A DNA stretch of 64,000 nt, from the NCBI RefSeq assembly GCF_002086485.1, contig NZ_MVHF01000009.1:124001-188000 (forward strand). Reading direction: 5' to 3'. The DNA comes from Mycobacterium aquaticum (GTDB lineage: Bacteria; Actinomycetota; Actinomycetes; Mycobacteriales; Mycobacteriaceae). Below the pieces are notes generated by a model that made no database searches, had not been told where the DNA came from, and saw nothing but the letters and a program-made list of their open reading frames with translations. Positions 1 through 9,400 of this stretch are shown one piece after another. The position numbers and the translations under genes were made by a program. The first letter of the stretch is position 1, and the number at the start of each line of letters is the position of its first letter.

Positions 1-1
1 G

Positions 2-1870
2 CCGGTCGGTCTGCGGCTGCTGGTGCCCGATCAGCACTACGCCAAGGTGCTGCGGTTCGTCAACGAGACGAACATGCGCGGCCGGCTCGCGCTACACCAC
101 GTCCGGGTCACCGCCACGGGTCGCCAAGCCGAGCCGAACACGTTGGCGGGCAAGCTGTTCGTCGTCGACCCGGCGCATCCGTGCGCGGCCGAAGCGGCCG
201 ACGTGATCGCCGCCGCCGGTGACCACATCTGCGTCGACACCCCCGACGTGTTCTCCCGGTTCCGCCGCGCGGTGACCGACTCCGGGCTGTACAAGGATTC
301 CGACCGGTTGGCCATCAAGGACGATCGCCGCCCGATCAAGCCGTCGGAGTACATCTACCAGGGTGATATCGCGGCCAAGCTGGATGCGTTGACCGCTGAG
401 CTGACCGAAGCAGAGGACGCCTTTCAGCAGGCCCGGCACGCCGCGGATGAGATTGCGCGCCAACGGCAACAGTGGCGTGATCAGGCCGCAGCCTGCAAGG
501 CGATCTACGAGCAGTATCCGCAGTGGAGCCAGATCGACACCGAGACCGCCGACGGGCATGCCGACCGGTTGCGCGAACAGTACGAGCTGCTGCTGGCCGA
601 CAATCCCGACATCGAGGCACTCAGCGCGCGGGCCGAGGAGATCTGGAGCGAGATCCAGACCCTGATGACCCGGCGCGGGGCGATCCAGACGCGTCGCGAC
701 GAGCTGGACAGGCGTCGCACCCGCCTGCTGGAACTGCAGGACCGGCTCGCGCCTGCGGCGGTGTCCGAACCCATCAGCGAACTGCTGCACCGCTACGCCG
801 CCGAGATCCCCGTGGAGCTCGAGCTGCTCAACCCCGAGCCGCACCGCGACGCGTTGTTCAACGCGATCCGTCGCGAACGTGACCAGCTGACCGAAAGCCG
901 CAGGCGTTCATACGACGAACTGGCCCGCATCATCGCCACTTTCGACACCTCGTTCCCCGACGCGATTCCGAACGACTCGGACGACTTCGACGAGCGGGTG
1001 CACGATTACGTCGCGGTGTGCCGCCACATCGACGAGCGCGAACTGCCCGACGCCTACGAGCGGATGATGCGGCTCATCACCGAGCAGGCCCCCGACGCAA
1101 TCCTGACCCTGCACCGGGTGGCCGAGCAGGAGACGCGCCGGATCAGCGACCAGATCGCCCGGGTGAACACCGGGCTCGGCGCGGTCGAATTCAACCGCGG
1201 AACCCGGTTGACGCTGCGGGCCACCCCGCGCAGCCTGGCCGCTGTCTCGGAGCTGACCGATATCGTCAAGGCGATCTCGCGGCGGATCGCCGAAGTCGGC
1301 CTCGGTGACAAGAAGGCCATCCTGGACCAGTACGCCGATATTCTGCGGCTGCGAAACAGGTTGGCCAGCAACACACCTGAGGACCGGGCCTGGACACGGG
1401 ACGCGCTCGACGTGCGCAACCGGTTCGCGTTCGACTGCGCGGAATGGGATGTGCGCAGCGACGAGTTGATCCGCACACACAGCAACGCCGGCGACAACTC
1501 GGGCGGCGAGCAGGAGAAGTTGATGGCGTTCTGCCTGGCCGGCGCGCTGAGCTTCAACCTGGCCAGCCCGGACAGCGGAGACAACACCCCGGTGTTCGCG
1601 CAGCTGATGCTGGACGAGGCGTTCTCGAAATCCGATCCCCAGTTCGCTTCGCAGGCGCTGGAAGCGTTCCGCAAGTTCGGTTTCCAGTTGGTGATCGTGG
1701 CCACCGTGCAGAACGCGACCACGATCCAGCCCTACATCGACGGTGTGGTGATGGTGTCCAAGACCGAGGCGACCGGGCGCAACGCGCGGCCTGTCGCCAC
1801 CGTGGTCACCAAGACCATCAGCGATTTCAGTGCCTTGCGCCGGGATCTGAAGGTGCCCGAACCGGTCTGA
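2..1870 (+). CDS. SMC-like ATPase, JetC/MksB type (5' truncated)
   Basis: The reading frame is open to the left window edge, so the N-terminus with the Walker A motif is missing. The visible part has long charged, coiled-coil-prone stretches and then a C-terminal ABC head. A signature-like SGGEQEKLMAFCLAGAL precedes a Walker B-like LMLDEAFSKSD and a terminal segment with VATVQNATTIQPYIDGV. This arrangement is typical of MukB/MksB/JetC, the SMC subunit of Wadjet (EptABCD/MksBEFG) complexes, which load on circular plasmid DNA and restrict it. In M. smegmatis such a system is known to limit plasmid maintenance. The downstream neighbour is convergent and unrelated, so any JetD/MksG nuclease would have to lie upstream, outside the window. 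The JetC/MksB family call is good; membership of a functional Wadjet operon is inference. Confidence 0.8.
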   Translation, partial: PVGLRLLVPDQHYAKVLRFVNETNMRGRLALHHVRVTATGRQAEPNTLAGKLFVVDPAHPCAAEAADVIAAAGDHICVDTPDVFSRFRRAVTDSGLYKDSDRLAIKDDRRPIKPSEYIYQGDIAAKLDALTAELTEAEDAFQQARHAADEIARQRQQWRDQAAACKAIYEQYPQWSQIDTETADGHADRLREQYELLLADNPDIEALSARAEEIWSEIQTLMTRRGAIQTRRDELDRRRTRLLELQDRLAPAAVSEPISELLHRYAAEIPVELELLNPEPHRDALFNAIRRERDQLTESRRRSYDELARIIATFDTSFPDAIPNDSDDFDERVHDYVAVCRHIDERELPDAYERMMRLITEQAPDAILTLHRVAEQETRRISDQIARVNTGLGAVEFNRGTRLTLRATPRSLAAVSELTDIVKAISRRIAEVGLGDKKAILDQYADILRLRNRLASNTPEDRAWTRDALDVRNRFAFDCAEWDVRSDELIRTHSNAGDNSGGEQEKLMAFCLAGALSFNLASPDSGDNTPVFAQLMLDEAFSKSDPQFASQALEAFRKFGFQLVIVATVQNATTIQPYIDGVVMVSKTEATGRNARPVATVVTKTISDFSALRRDLKVPEPV

Positions 1871-1973
1871 TATCCGCGCTGCGGTCCTCGAGTTACAGCG
1901 TCAGTTTCTGTGGTGCTCGGCGAAGCTGTCGTCGCGGTGTAGTCCGCGTCCGATAGTGCGCGCGATCACCGAG

Positions 1974-2021
1974 ATTCACCACAGGGACAAATTCCGCGAC
2001 GAGTTTGTCCCTGGTGTGAAT
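1974..2021. terminator. Inverted repeat between convergent genes, probable bidirectional terminator
   Basis: An 18-nt arm (1974-1991, ending CAGGGACAAA) pairs with 2004-2021 (starting TTTGTCCCTG) with 16 of 18 positions complementary and a 12-nt loop. It lies between the ends of the SMC-like gene and the methyltransferase gene, where transcription from both sides converges. There is no long U-tract, as is common in mycobacteria. Confidence 0.55.
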
Positions 2022-2094
2022 GTCGGTGCGGTGAGCGCCGGAGCTTGTCGGTGCCTTCTACTTTGATCGAACTCACGTATCAAGGGACAGGGCA

Positions 2095-2736
2095 CTAAGC
2101 CGGTTTGACCCCGACGGTGATCAGATCGGAGATCGGTGTCCAGAACGGCCGGCGCACCCGATGCTGGTCGGCAACGGTGAACCCGGCGCCGGCGAACAGC
2201 GCCAGCAGTTCCGACTCGGACGGGTTGTGCGCGGGGCTCCACACCGCCGCGGACATTGCCTGCAACACCGGAATCGGTTGGTGCGGACTGATGGTCGTCA
2301 CCGCGACGATGCCGCCCGGGGCGAGGACTCGGTGGAACTCGGCCAGTGCGGCAGGCTGGTCGAAGAAGTGGAACGCCGACGTCGTCACCACTGCATCGAG
2401 GAATCCGTCCTCGAACGGCAGCTCTTCGGCGGGAGCCGACATCCAGCGCACCCGGTCGGATCGCTTGCGGGCCTGAGCCAGCATGCCCTCGGACATGTCG
2501 ATGCCGTACACCTCGTCGGGCCGCAACTCGCGCTGGATGCGGTCAGCGAGGATGCCGGTGCCGCAGGCGATATCGGCGATCTGGGTCGAACCATGCTGCC
2601 TCAGCTTGGCGATGACCTCGTCCTGGGCGGGCCGGTAGACCCACCGCTGCAGGCACCGCTGGTCGTAGGCCGGGGCGGCGAAGCTCCAGAACCGAGTGAC
2701 GGTGTCGTTGAATCCGCGGCGCTGCGTCGTTGTCAC
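2095..2736 (-). CDS. Class I SAM-dependent methyltransferase
   Basis: A 213-residue single-domain protein of the Methyltransf_11/UbiE-like class. Motif I (ADIACGTG) is at residues 54-61, the acidic ribose-binding residue lies in YGIDMSEGM near residue 79, and a motif IV-like DAVVTTSAFHFF follows. The post-I region VLAPGGIVAVTTISP is also typical. No substrate-specific domain is present, so the acceptor (lipid, quinone, small molecule) cannot be named. It stands alone, convergent with the SMC gene and 22 bp downstream of the EVE-domain gene on the same strand, possibly co-transcribed with it. Confidence 0.85.
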   Translation of the reverse strand: MTTTQRRGFNDTVTRFWSFAAPAYDQRCLQRWVYRPAQDEVIAKLRQHGSTQIADIACGTGILADRIQRELRPDEVYGIDMSEGMLAQARKRSDRVRWMSAPAEELPFEDGFLDAVVTTSAFHFFDQPAALAEFHRVLAPGGIVAVTTISPHQPIPVLQAMSAAVWSPAHNPSESELLALFAGAGFTVADQHRVRRPFWTPISDLITVGVKPA

Positions 2737-2758
2737 CGCTCCGAGTGTAGGCGCGGCA

Positions 2759-3175
2759 TCACGGCGAGCTCATTGCCGAACGAATGACGTCGAAATCATG
2801 CTGATCGATCTCGAAAACCCCGAACCGGAACCGGTACCCCCATCGTTTCTTGTCATCCACGAAGTCGAGATCGTCGATCAGCGGCCGGATCGGGGCTTCC
2901 TCGCACGCTTGGAAATCCATCGCCCGGCGCCACGGACGGAAGTCAGGGGCCACCTCGGCCTGATACGGCTCGTCGTCGCTTACCTGGCCGATTGCGGTGA
3001 ACGCCTGCAGCGGTGGCCCGTCGGGGAATGTGGTCCTCGGTGAGTAGAAGATGATCCAGTCCCCACGTGCCATCTTGCGCAGCATGTGCGGCTTGCCATG
3101 GTTGGCCTGGGTGAAGCCGCCGGCCACCCCGCGTGCGACGTGGTCACGGCTGACCGTGTTGATCCAGTACGTCAT
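2759..3175 (-). CDS. EVE-domain protein (UPF0310 type)
   Basis: A 138-residue protein that is one EVE domain: MTYWINTVSRDHVARG at the start, GDWIIFYSPRT in the middle and WGYRFRFGVFEI near the end. EVE belongs to the PUA-like superfamily. Family members are thought to bind modified bases, either 5-methylcytosine derivatives in DNA or modified RNA, and they often occur beside restriction systems. Here the neighbours are a methyltransferase and a dioxygenase rather than a restriction enzyme. It is likely co-directional with both flanking minus-strand genes. The domain call is firm; the ligand is unknown. Confidence 0.85.
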   Translation of the reverse strand: MTYWINTVSRDHVARGVAGGFTQANHGKPHMLRKMARGDWIIFYSPRTTFPDGPPLQAFTAIGQVSDDEPYQAEVAPDFRPWRRAMDFQACEEAPIRPLIDDLDFVDDKKRWGYRFRFGVFEIDQHDFDVIRSAMSSP

Positions 3176-3211
3176 GACGGCACGCTACGGCGGGCCACCG
3201 ACAGATCGGGT

Positions 3212-3988
3212 TCAGGGCAGCGTGTAGGCCGTCATGGACAGCGATCCGAAGGTGTAGCCGGTGATCAGGACCTCTGCGGAAGTGCTTGCGGTGCAGGCAA
3301 GTCCGGCGAAATACAGGAACGGGATGAAGTGGTCGGGGGTGGGCACGGCCAGCGGATAGTCGCGGTGGGCGTCGAGGGTGAGGATGTCGGCGGGGGAGTC
3401 GAGCACCTGCTCGCGCGTGGCGTCGTCGAAACGCTGGGCCCAGTCGTAGCCATCGTCGGGACGCCCGACGTCCATCCCGGCCAGGTTGTGCACGATGTTG
3501 CCGCTGGCCAGCACCAGCACACCGCGCTCGCGCAGCGCGGCCAGTTTGGCCCCGAGCTGCAGGTGGTAGTCCGCGGGTTCGTTGGCGTTGATGGCCAACT
3601 GCACCACGGGAATCGACGCGTCAGGGAAGGCGTGCACCAGCACCGACCAGGTCCCGTGGTCGATGCCCCAGCTGTCCACGTCGGCGCCCACCCAGGTGGG
3701 ACGCACGGTGTCGCTGATCTCCTCGGCCAGCTCCGGCAGCCCCGGCGCCGGGTACTGCACGTCGAACAGCTCACGCGGGAATCCGTAGAAGTCGTGGATC
3801 GTGCGTGGCCTTGGCATCGCGGTGACCGCGGTGGCGTTGATGTACCAATGCGCGCTGACCACCAGGATGGCCCGCGGTCGGGGCACCGAGCGGCCGAATT
3901 CCCGCCAGGCGGCGGTGTACCGGTTGGATTCGATGGCGTTCATCGGGCTGCCGTGCCCGATGAACGCCGCTGGCATGACAGGCCCCAT
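3212..3988 (-). CDS. ygiD: LigB-family extradiol dioxygenase (4,5-DOPA dioxygenase-like, YgiD type)
   Basis: A 258-residue member of the class III extradiol ring-cleavage dioxygenases, the usual length for YgiD/DODA proteins. Candidate metal ligands are H12 (GHGSP), H47 (SAHW), H167 (SGNIVHNL) and H220 (TPDHFIP), matching the conserved histidines of the family. The enzyme class opens catechol rings using non-haem Fe(II) or Zn and O2; the E. coli homologue acts on L-DOPA. No pathway genes lie nearby, so the physiological substrate is unknown. The gene starts 28 bp after the stop of the nitroreductase gene on the same strand, suggesting co-expression. Confidence 0.85.
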   Translation of the reverse strand: MGPVMPAAFIGHGSPMNAIESNRYTAAWREFGRSVPRPRAILVVSAHWYINATAVTAMPRPRTIHDFYGFPRELFDVQYPAPGLPELAEEISDTVRPTWVGADVDSWGIDHGTWSVLVHAFPDASIPVVQLAINANEPADYHLQLGAKLAALRERGVLVLASGNIVHNLAGMDVGRPDDGYDWAQRFDDATREQVLDSPADILTLDAHRDYPLAVPTPDHFIPFLYFAGLACTASTSAEVLITGYTFGSLSMTAYTLP

Positions 3989-4015
3989 CGGACCAGGCTA
4001 GCGCCCGGTGACCGC

Positions 4016-4639
4016 TCAGCCGTCCCACGTGTCGTAGCCGACCAGCTCGGCGAGGGGACGGCGCCGGACCGGGCCGTGCCCTCCGCGGGGCCAGCCGACG
4101 ACGACGTGCCCGGCAAGCATCCAGTCCTCCGGCACGCCGACGGCCTCGCGCAGCAGCGCCTCGCCTCCGTACGACGCCCAGCTGGTCAGGCACGCACCCA
4201 GGCCCTGCGCACGGGCGGCCAGAAGGAAGTTCTGCATGGCCGGGAAGATGGAGCCGCCCAGCAGTAGTTCCGAAGCCGTCGCAAACCGCTGCTGGGTGAA
4301 CAGCACCGAGGTGAATTCGCGTGCGCGGTCGTGTAATTCGTATATCGCACGGTTGGTGCGGGCTCGTCGACCGGTGTCGTCGTCGGCGGGGCGTGTCATT
4401 CCGTAGACGGGCTCGATCACCCTGAGCGCCTGCGCGGCCGCCTCGGCCACCACTGCCCGTTGCCGGGGCGATCGCAGCACGATGAAACGCCAGGCCTGCG
4501 CGTTGGCTCCCGATGGAGCCCAGGCGGCGGCCTGCAGGCAGCGGCTCAGCGTGGTGTCGTCGACAGGCTCGGAAGTGAACCGTCGGATGGTGCGCGAAGT
4601 GGACATGACTTCCCAGACGTCATCGCTGGCAGCGCTCAT
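4016..4639 (-). CDS. Nitroreductase-family FMN oxidoreductase
   Basis: A 207-residue nitroreductase fold. The N-terminal TSRTIRRFTSEPVDD is the FMN-phosphate binding arginine segment, APSGANAQAWRFIVL is the FMN-contact loop, and a C-terminal GLGACLTSWASYG plus LAGHVVVGWPRG complete the fold. Enzymes of this class use NAD(P)H to reduce nitro-compounds, quinones or enones. It is the first gene of a minus-strand run with the dioxygenase and is divergent from the DUF4190 gene that precedes the large plus-strand operon. The substrate cannot be inferred. Confidence 0.85.
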   Translation of the reverse strand: MSAASDDVWEVMSTSRTIRRFTSEPVDDTTLSRCLQAAAWAPSGANAQAWRFIVLRSPRQRAVVAEAAAQALRVIEPVYGMTRPADDDTGRRARTNRAIYELHDRAREFTSVLFTQQRFATASELLLGGSIFPAMQNFLLAARAQGLGACLTSWASYGGEALLREAVGVPEDWMLAGHVVVGWPRGGHGPVRRRPLAELVGYDTWDG

Positions 4640-4905
4640 CGAGACCCCTTCCTGTGCACTCGCTCAGCCAACCTATTTGGTGCCGGGAGGGCGGGCCTGG
4701 CCGGGTTAGGCTCAAGGCGGCCGTTGCACGTGGAACACCGAAGGAGGCTCGAGGCGGTAGTGGCGCAGCCCAGCACGCAGCGGCACGCATGGCAAACGCG
4801 GGCCGATTACGATCGAGTCTCCGCACCAACATTGCCGGGTAATCCGTGTGCAATGGTGGTGAAATTTGACGCAGAATCACGCGTAGTCGACGGCGGGACT
4901 GATAA

Positions 4906-5679
4906 ATGACATACGGCGGGTACGGGGGTGGCCCGACAGGTCCGTTCGGCAATGATCCGTTCGCCGGACAAGGCGGAGGCTTTCCTCCCCCGTCAGGTCC
5001 ACCGGGATTTCCGGGCGCACCGGGTGGCCCGCCCGGTTTTCCGCCGCAGGGGCCGCCTCCGGGCTATCCGCCGGGTCCACCTGGATACGGACCGCCTCCC
5101 GGCCCGCAGTCGGGTCAGACCAACGCGCTGGCAACCCTGTCCATCGTCTTCGGTGTCGTGTTCGCGCCCATCGGCGCGGTACTTGGGCATCTGGCGCTGT
5201 CGCAGATCAAGAAAACCGGCGAGAGGGGCCGTGAACGCGCCCTGATCGGTCTGACGGTGTCGTACTTGATGATCTTCGTGGCGGTCATCGCGCTCGTCGT
5301 ATTCCTGGTGCTGAACAAGAACGAATCGTCCTCGACCACCACAACCACCACGACGACGACATCGAAGACGAGTACCTCGAAGACCACCACCAAGAGGTCG
5401 ACGACGCGCACCACGGTGCCTGCACCGCCGCCACCGCCGCAGCCGCAGCAGGTGCACGTCACCGATCTGCGGGCCGGGGACTGCATCCAGATAGAGGAGC
5501 ATGGGGCCTCTCCGAACAACCCCGACGCCAAGGCCGTCACCATGGTGCGGTCGGCGTGCCTGGCGATTCCTGGCGTCTATCGCGTCGACAAGGTGGCACC
5601 GACCAATGTGTGCACGGACCAGTTCATCGCGGATGCGGACCAGACGATCTTCGCCTGCATCTCGCCGTACCGCGGCTGA
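4906..5679 (+). CDS. Pro/Gly-rich DUF4190 membrane protein with exported C-terminal domain
   Basis: A 257-residue protein with four regions. There is a Gly/Pro-rich cytoplasmic N-terminus (residues 1-75), then a DUF4190 double-TM hairpin starting TNALATLSIVFGVVFAPIGAVLGHLALSQIKK (about 76-141). A Thr/Ser/Lys-rich extracytoplasmic linker follows, and a C-terminal domain of about 75 residues carries four cysteines and the motif VTDLRAGDCIQIEE. That last domain resembles LppU-type secreted domains. Its DUF4190 hairpin is closely similar to those of the proteins at 23252 and 48885, so it probably belongs functionally to the downstream operon, although 205 bp separate them. The start ATG follows a weak purine-rich site. 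Function unknown. Confidence 0.75.
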   Translation: MTYGGYGGGPTGPFGNDPFAGQGGGFPPPSGPPGFPGAPGGPPGFPPQGPPPGYPPGPPGYGPPPGPQSGQTNALATLSIVFGVVFAPIGAVLGHLALSQIKKTGERGRERALIGLTVSYLMIFVAVIALVVFLVLNKNESSSTTTTTTTTTSKTSTSKTTTKRSTTRTTVPAPPPPPQPQQVHVTDLRAGDCIQIEEHGASPNNPDAKAVTMVRSACLAIPGVYRVDKVAPTNVCTDQFIADADQTIFACISPYRG

Positions 5680-5884
5680 CATGGGTTCGCGCGGATGCGA
5701 GTGGACCGCTGCGACCGCTTCGGCAGAAGTTAGCTGACGGGGTCCGGGTCGAGATGTCTCCGATAGAGTCGTGCATTGCCGCCCGACCGGTGTTCACAGC
5801 AACCACAGCGGGCTGCTGCCGACGCATTCGCGCGGTCGCCAACACCTGGATGACCGGATCGCAGACGGGAGGATCGGGGCGGTC

Positions 5885-6451
5885 ATGAGCAATCCGAACC
5901 CGTTCGATTTCAGCGACTTCGGGCCACCGAAGCGCCCGAGCCAGCAGGGCGCACCGGCCGGCGCGCCGCCGGCGCCGCAGCCCGGCGGTTTCGACCCGTG
6001 GGCAGGACAACCTCCCGGGCAACCGCGCCCACAGCACACGCAGCCTCAGGACGCGTTCGGTTCGGCGCCTGATCCGGGTAACTACGGCGCCGTCGATGCG
6101 TTCGGTCAGCCTGCCGCCGTGGCACCGGGAGCCACCCTGCAGACCGCAGGCCCGCCGCTGGTCTGGTTCGCCGTGGCGCTCGGGCTGGCATTGCTCGGCG
6201 TCATCATCGGCATTCTCGGCGCGGTCCTGGGATTCGGCTGGCCGACTGCGATGGCCGGATGGCTGTTGGCCGGGCCCGTCGCGATCGGGGCGCTGGCCCT
6301 CTACACCCGGGTGGACACCCGCAGAAGGACCGAATTCGTCTATTCGGCGCCAGGTTGGACGACCACGTTGTATTGGGTGGTGTTGGCGGTATGCCTCATC
6401 GGCATCGCCATCGGCGCCTGGCAGATCGCCCTGTGGGCAGGCAGGTTATAG
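5885..6451 (+). CDS. Small Pro-rich polytopic membrane protein, first gene of the tubulin/GTPase operon
   Basis: A 188-residue protein. The ATG at 5885 is chosen because it follows a GGAGG-like stretch and gives a Pro/Gln-rich cytoplasmic head (NPFDFSDFGPPKRP) like those of the other operon proteins; an in-frame start 114 bp further upstream is less credible. Three hydrophobic segments follow: about 95-117, 120-141 and 163-185. No known domain was recognised. The stop codon is 3 bp before the start of the vWA gene, so the two are co-translated. A role as membrane scaffold for the complex is inference. Confidence 0.7.
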   Translation: MSNPNPFDFSDFGPPKRPSQQGAPAGAPPAPQPGGFDPWAGQPPGQPRPQHTQPQDAFGSAPDPGNYGAVDAFGQPAAVAPGATLQTAGPPLVWFAVALGLALLGVIIGILGAVLGFGWPTAMAGWLLAGPVAIGALALYTRVDTRRRTEFVYSAPGWTTTLYWVVLAVCLIGIAIGAWQIALWAGRL

Positions 6452-6454
6452 GGG

Positions 6455-9400
6455 ATGGCTCGGGGGATCATCAGGTTCGTTGCCGCGGACGCGAGGAGCA
6501 TAAGAATCGCCGTCGTGGCCGTGCTGGCCGCGGCGGTCGTGGTGATGGGCTGGGCGCCCGTCGCCTCGGCGGAAACGGCGTCGGGCGGGGCGAAGCGGTT
6601 CGGCGCATGCCTGGCCGCCCAGAAGACGGGCGACCTGCTGCTGCTGTTCGACGAATCGGGCAGCCTGCAGCAGACCGACCCCGACGGCGCCCGGGTGGAC
6701 GCCGCCCGCTATTTGTTGCAGACCCTGGGCCGGTACGCCGACCGGGTCGACGCCAAGCTCGATGTCGCGGCCGCCGGCTTCTCCGACACCTATAAGCCGG
6801 AACACGATTGGAGTGAGCTCACCGCCGCGACCGCGGATTCGACGGCGCAGCAGCTCAACGAGATCAAGTCGAAGAACAACGGTCTGGACACCGATTACTG
6901 GCAGGCGCTCGACGGCGCGCGGCAGGCGTTGGCCGCGCGCGGGCAGGGCCCCAACGGCGGGCAGCGCTGCCAGGCCATCGCGTGGTTCTCCGACGGTCAG
7001 ATCGACTTCACTCCGCGCCAGGTGACCAAGCCATACGCCGAGGGTGTGGACCTCAGCACGCAGGCCGGCGTTGACCAGGCCAAACAGAAGTCGATCGACT
7101 CGATCTGCCGCGCGGGTGGGCTGGCCGACCAGATCCGTTCGGCCGAGATCGTGACGCTGGCCGTCGGTTTGGGCGCCAAGGAGACGCCCGCCGACTTCGA
7201 CGTCATGAGCGCGATCGCCACCGGCAAGGGCCTGAACGGGATGAAGTGCGGCAACGTCACCGATCCCGTGCCCGGCGACTTCTATCCGGTGTCCAACATC
7301 GACGACATGCTGTTCGCCTTCGATTCGCTGACCCCGGATCCCGGCATCAACACCCAGGGCCCGGTCTGCCAGCTTCAGGTGTGCCCCGAGGCGCGGCACA
7401 ACTTCGTGCTGGACAAGTCGATCAAGTCGGTGAACATCCTCGGCTCGGGTGATGTGACGGGCGTCGTCCCGTACCTGGTGTCGCCGTCAGGACAGACCGT
7501 CGAGCTGCCCAAGAAGGACGGCAAGGTCAACGTCGAGGTCGGCGGCACACCGGTCAGCTACGAATGGCAGTCCGAAACGGCGCAGTCCATCGCGATCAAC
7601 AATGCGGGCAGCGGCGAGTGGGCGGGCCAGTGGGCCATCGTCTACGTCGACACCACCGGCGAGCATGCCGACGCGGTGTCGAAGGTCAACATCCACATCA
7701 GCACCGACATCTTCCCGGCGCTGTTGAAGTCCGACAAGGTTCAGTGGCGCAGCGGCGCAACCGTCGACGATCTGAGCTTCGGCTTGGTCGACGCCAAGGG
7801 CAAGCCGGTACCGATCGACAGCCTGGCCGGCACCGCGGAGATGTCGGTCCAACTGGTGCCCGACGGCAAGGAACCCATCTCTTTGCTCGACGCGGCGAGC
7901 AAAGAGGACATCGGCAAGCCGGCCAAGGCCGACCTGTCGAAGGTCAATCCGGGCCGCGCGACGCTCAAGATGTCCCTCGTCGTCACCACGGCACCGGCCG
8001 TCGACCCGGCGGGCGTGCAGATCGCCCCTGGCACCAAACTCTCGCCGCAGGACAAGACCGAGACCGTGCAGATCCTGCCCAAGCTCGGGTTGCCCACCCC
8101 GGGTGAGCGCATCGATTTCGGCACCGTGCAAGCGGCCAAGGGCGTGACGGCACAACTGGCCATCACCGGCCCGGGGTGTGCCTGGATCGCCGACGGGGAA
8201 GCCATCAAGACCACGGCGAGCCCCGACGACATCGGCACCGCGACGGTGACCTCGCCGTCGAACTCGTCGAGCAACTGCCTCAAGGTCGAAGAAGGCCAGA
8301 CCGGGCAGTTGCAGGTCACCCTGCGCACCGAGCACGACGGGCACGGCGGCCTCAACGGCACGGTGCCCGTGCACGTCGCGGCGCTCGACCACCCCGACGA
8401 CGGCCAGGTTGTCGACGTGCCGTTCGTGGCCTCGCTGCTCAAGCCGTTGAACACCACCAACTTCGTGCTGGTGCTGATCGCGGCGCTGCTGCTGGGCCCG
8501 GGTATCCCGCTGGGCCTGCTGTACCTGTCCAAGTGGTGGGTGACCAAGATCCCCAACACCCCGCTGCTGGCCGAGCGCATCCCCGTCGAGGTCAACCAGG
8601 ACATGACGCTGCGCAACGGGGAACCGTTCGCAATGGCCGAAACGGACCTGGTGCAGCCGGTGACCGGGCTGACCGACGGTGTCCGGCGGCTGTCGGTACT
8701 GGGAGTGACCCTCAACGCCGTCATGGGCCGTAGCCCGTTCGGCGCGGGCCGGGTCGTGGTGGACGCAGGCAATCTACTGAGCGTGAGTTCCGAGCTGCCG
8801 GGTACCGACGGCACCGGGCTGCACGCGGTCCTGCCGCTGGCCGTGCACAACACCTGGGTGGTGCTGCACGATCCGCGCGGGCCGTCGTCGCAGGCCGAGG
8901 TGCTCTTGCTGGTCAGCGGCAACACCGACACCGCGGCCAGGGAGAAGCTCTACGAAGAGGTGGCCCGCAGGCTGCCCGAGCTGCTCAACGGCCTGCGGCT
9001 GCGCGCGGTCCAGGCCGGGCAGGCCTCGCCGTATGACGATCAGGCCCAGGGCGGCTCACCGTTCGGCGAGGGTGCCGGGGGCGGCGCCCCGACGGGTTAC
9101 GACCCGTTCGGTGGTGCCGGCGGTCCGGCGCCGATGGCCCCGGTCGGTTCTCCCGGTCAGGCTCAGCAAGGTGCGGATCCGTTCGGTGGCGGGGGAGCTG
9201 CGCCCACTGCGTCGGCCCCGCGTCCGCCCGACCCGCACGAGGTCACCCAGCACGCCCCGGTGAACTACCGGCCGGGCGCCAACCCACCTCCGCCGGACCC
9301 GTATGAGGTGACGCAGCAGGCGCCCATCACCTACCAGCCGGGGTACCCGCAGCAGCAACAACAGCAGCCGCCGCAACAACAGCAGCCCCCGCCCGATGAC

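Noticed and set aside
3086..4267. 393-codon plus-strand frame opposite the dioxygenase gene
   Set aside because: The minus-strand genes (EVE protein, dioxygenase, nitroreductase) have clear family motifs; this frame spans three of them and has none.
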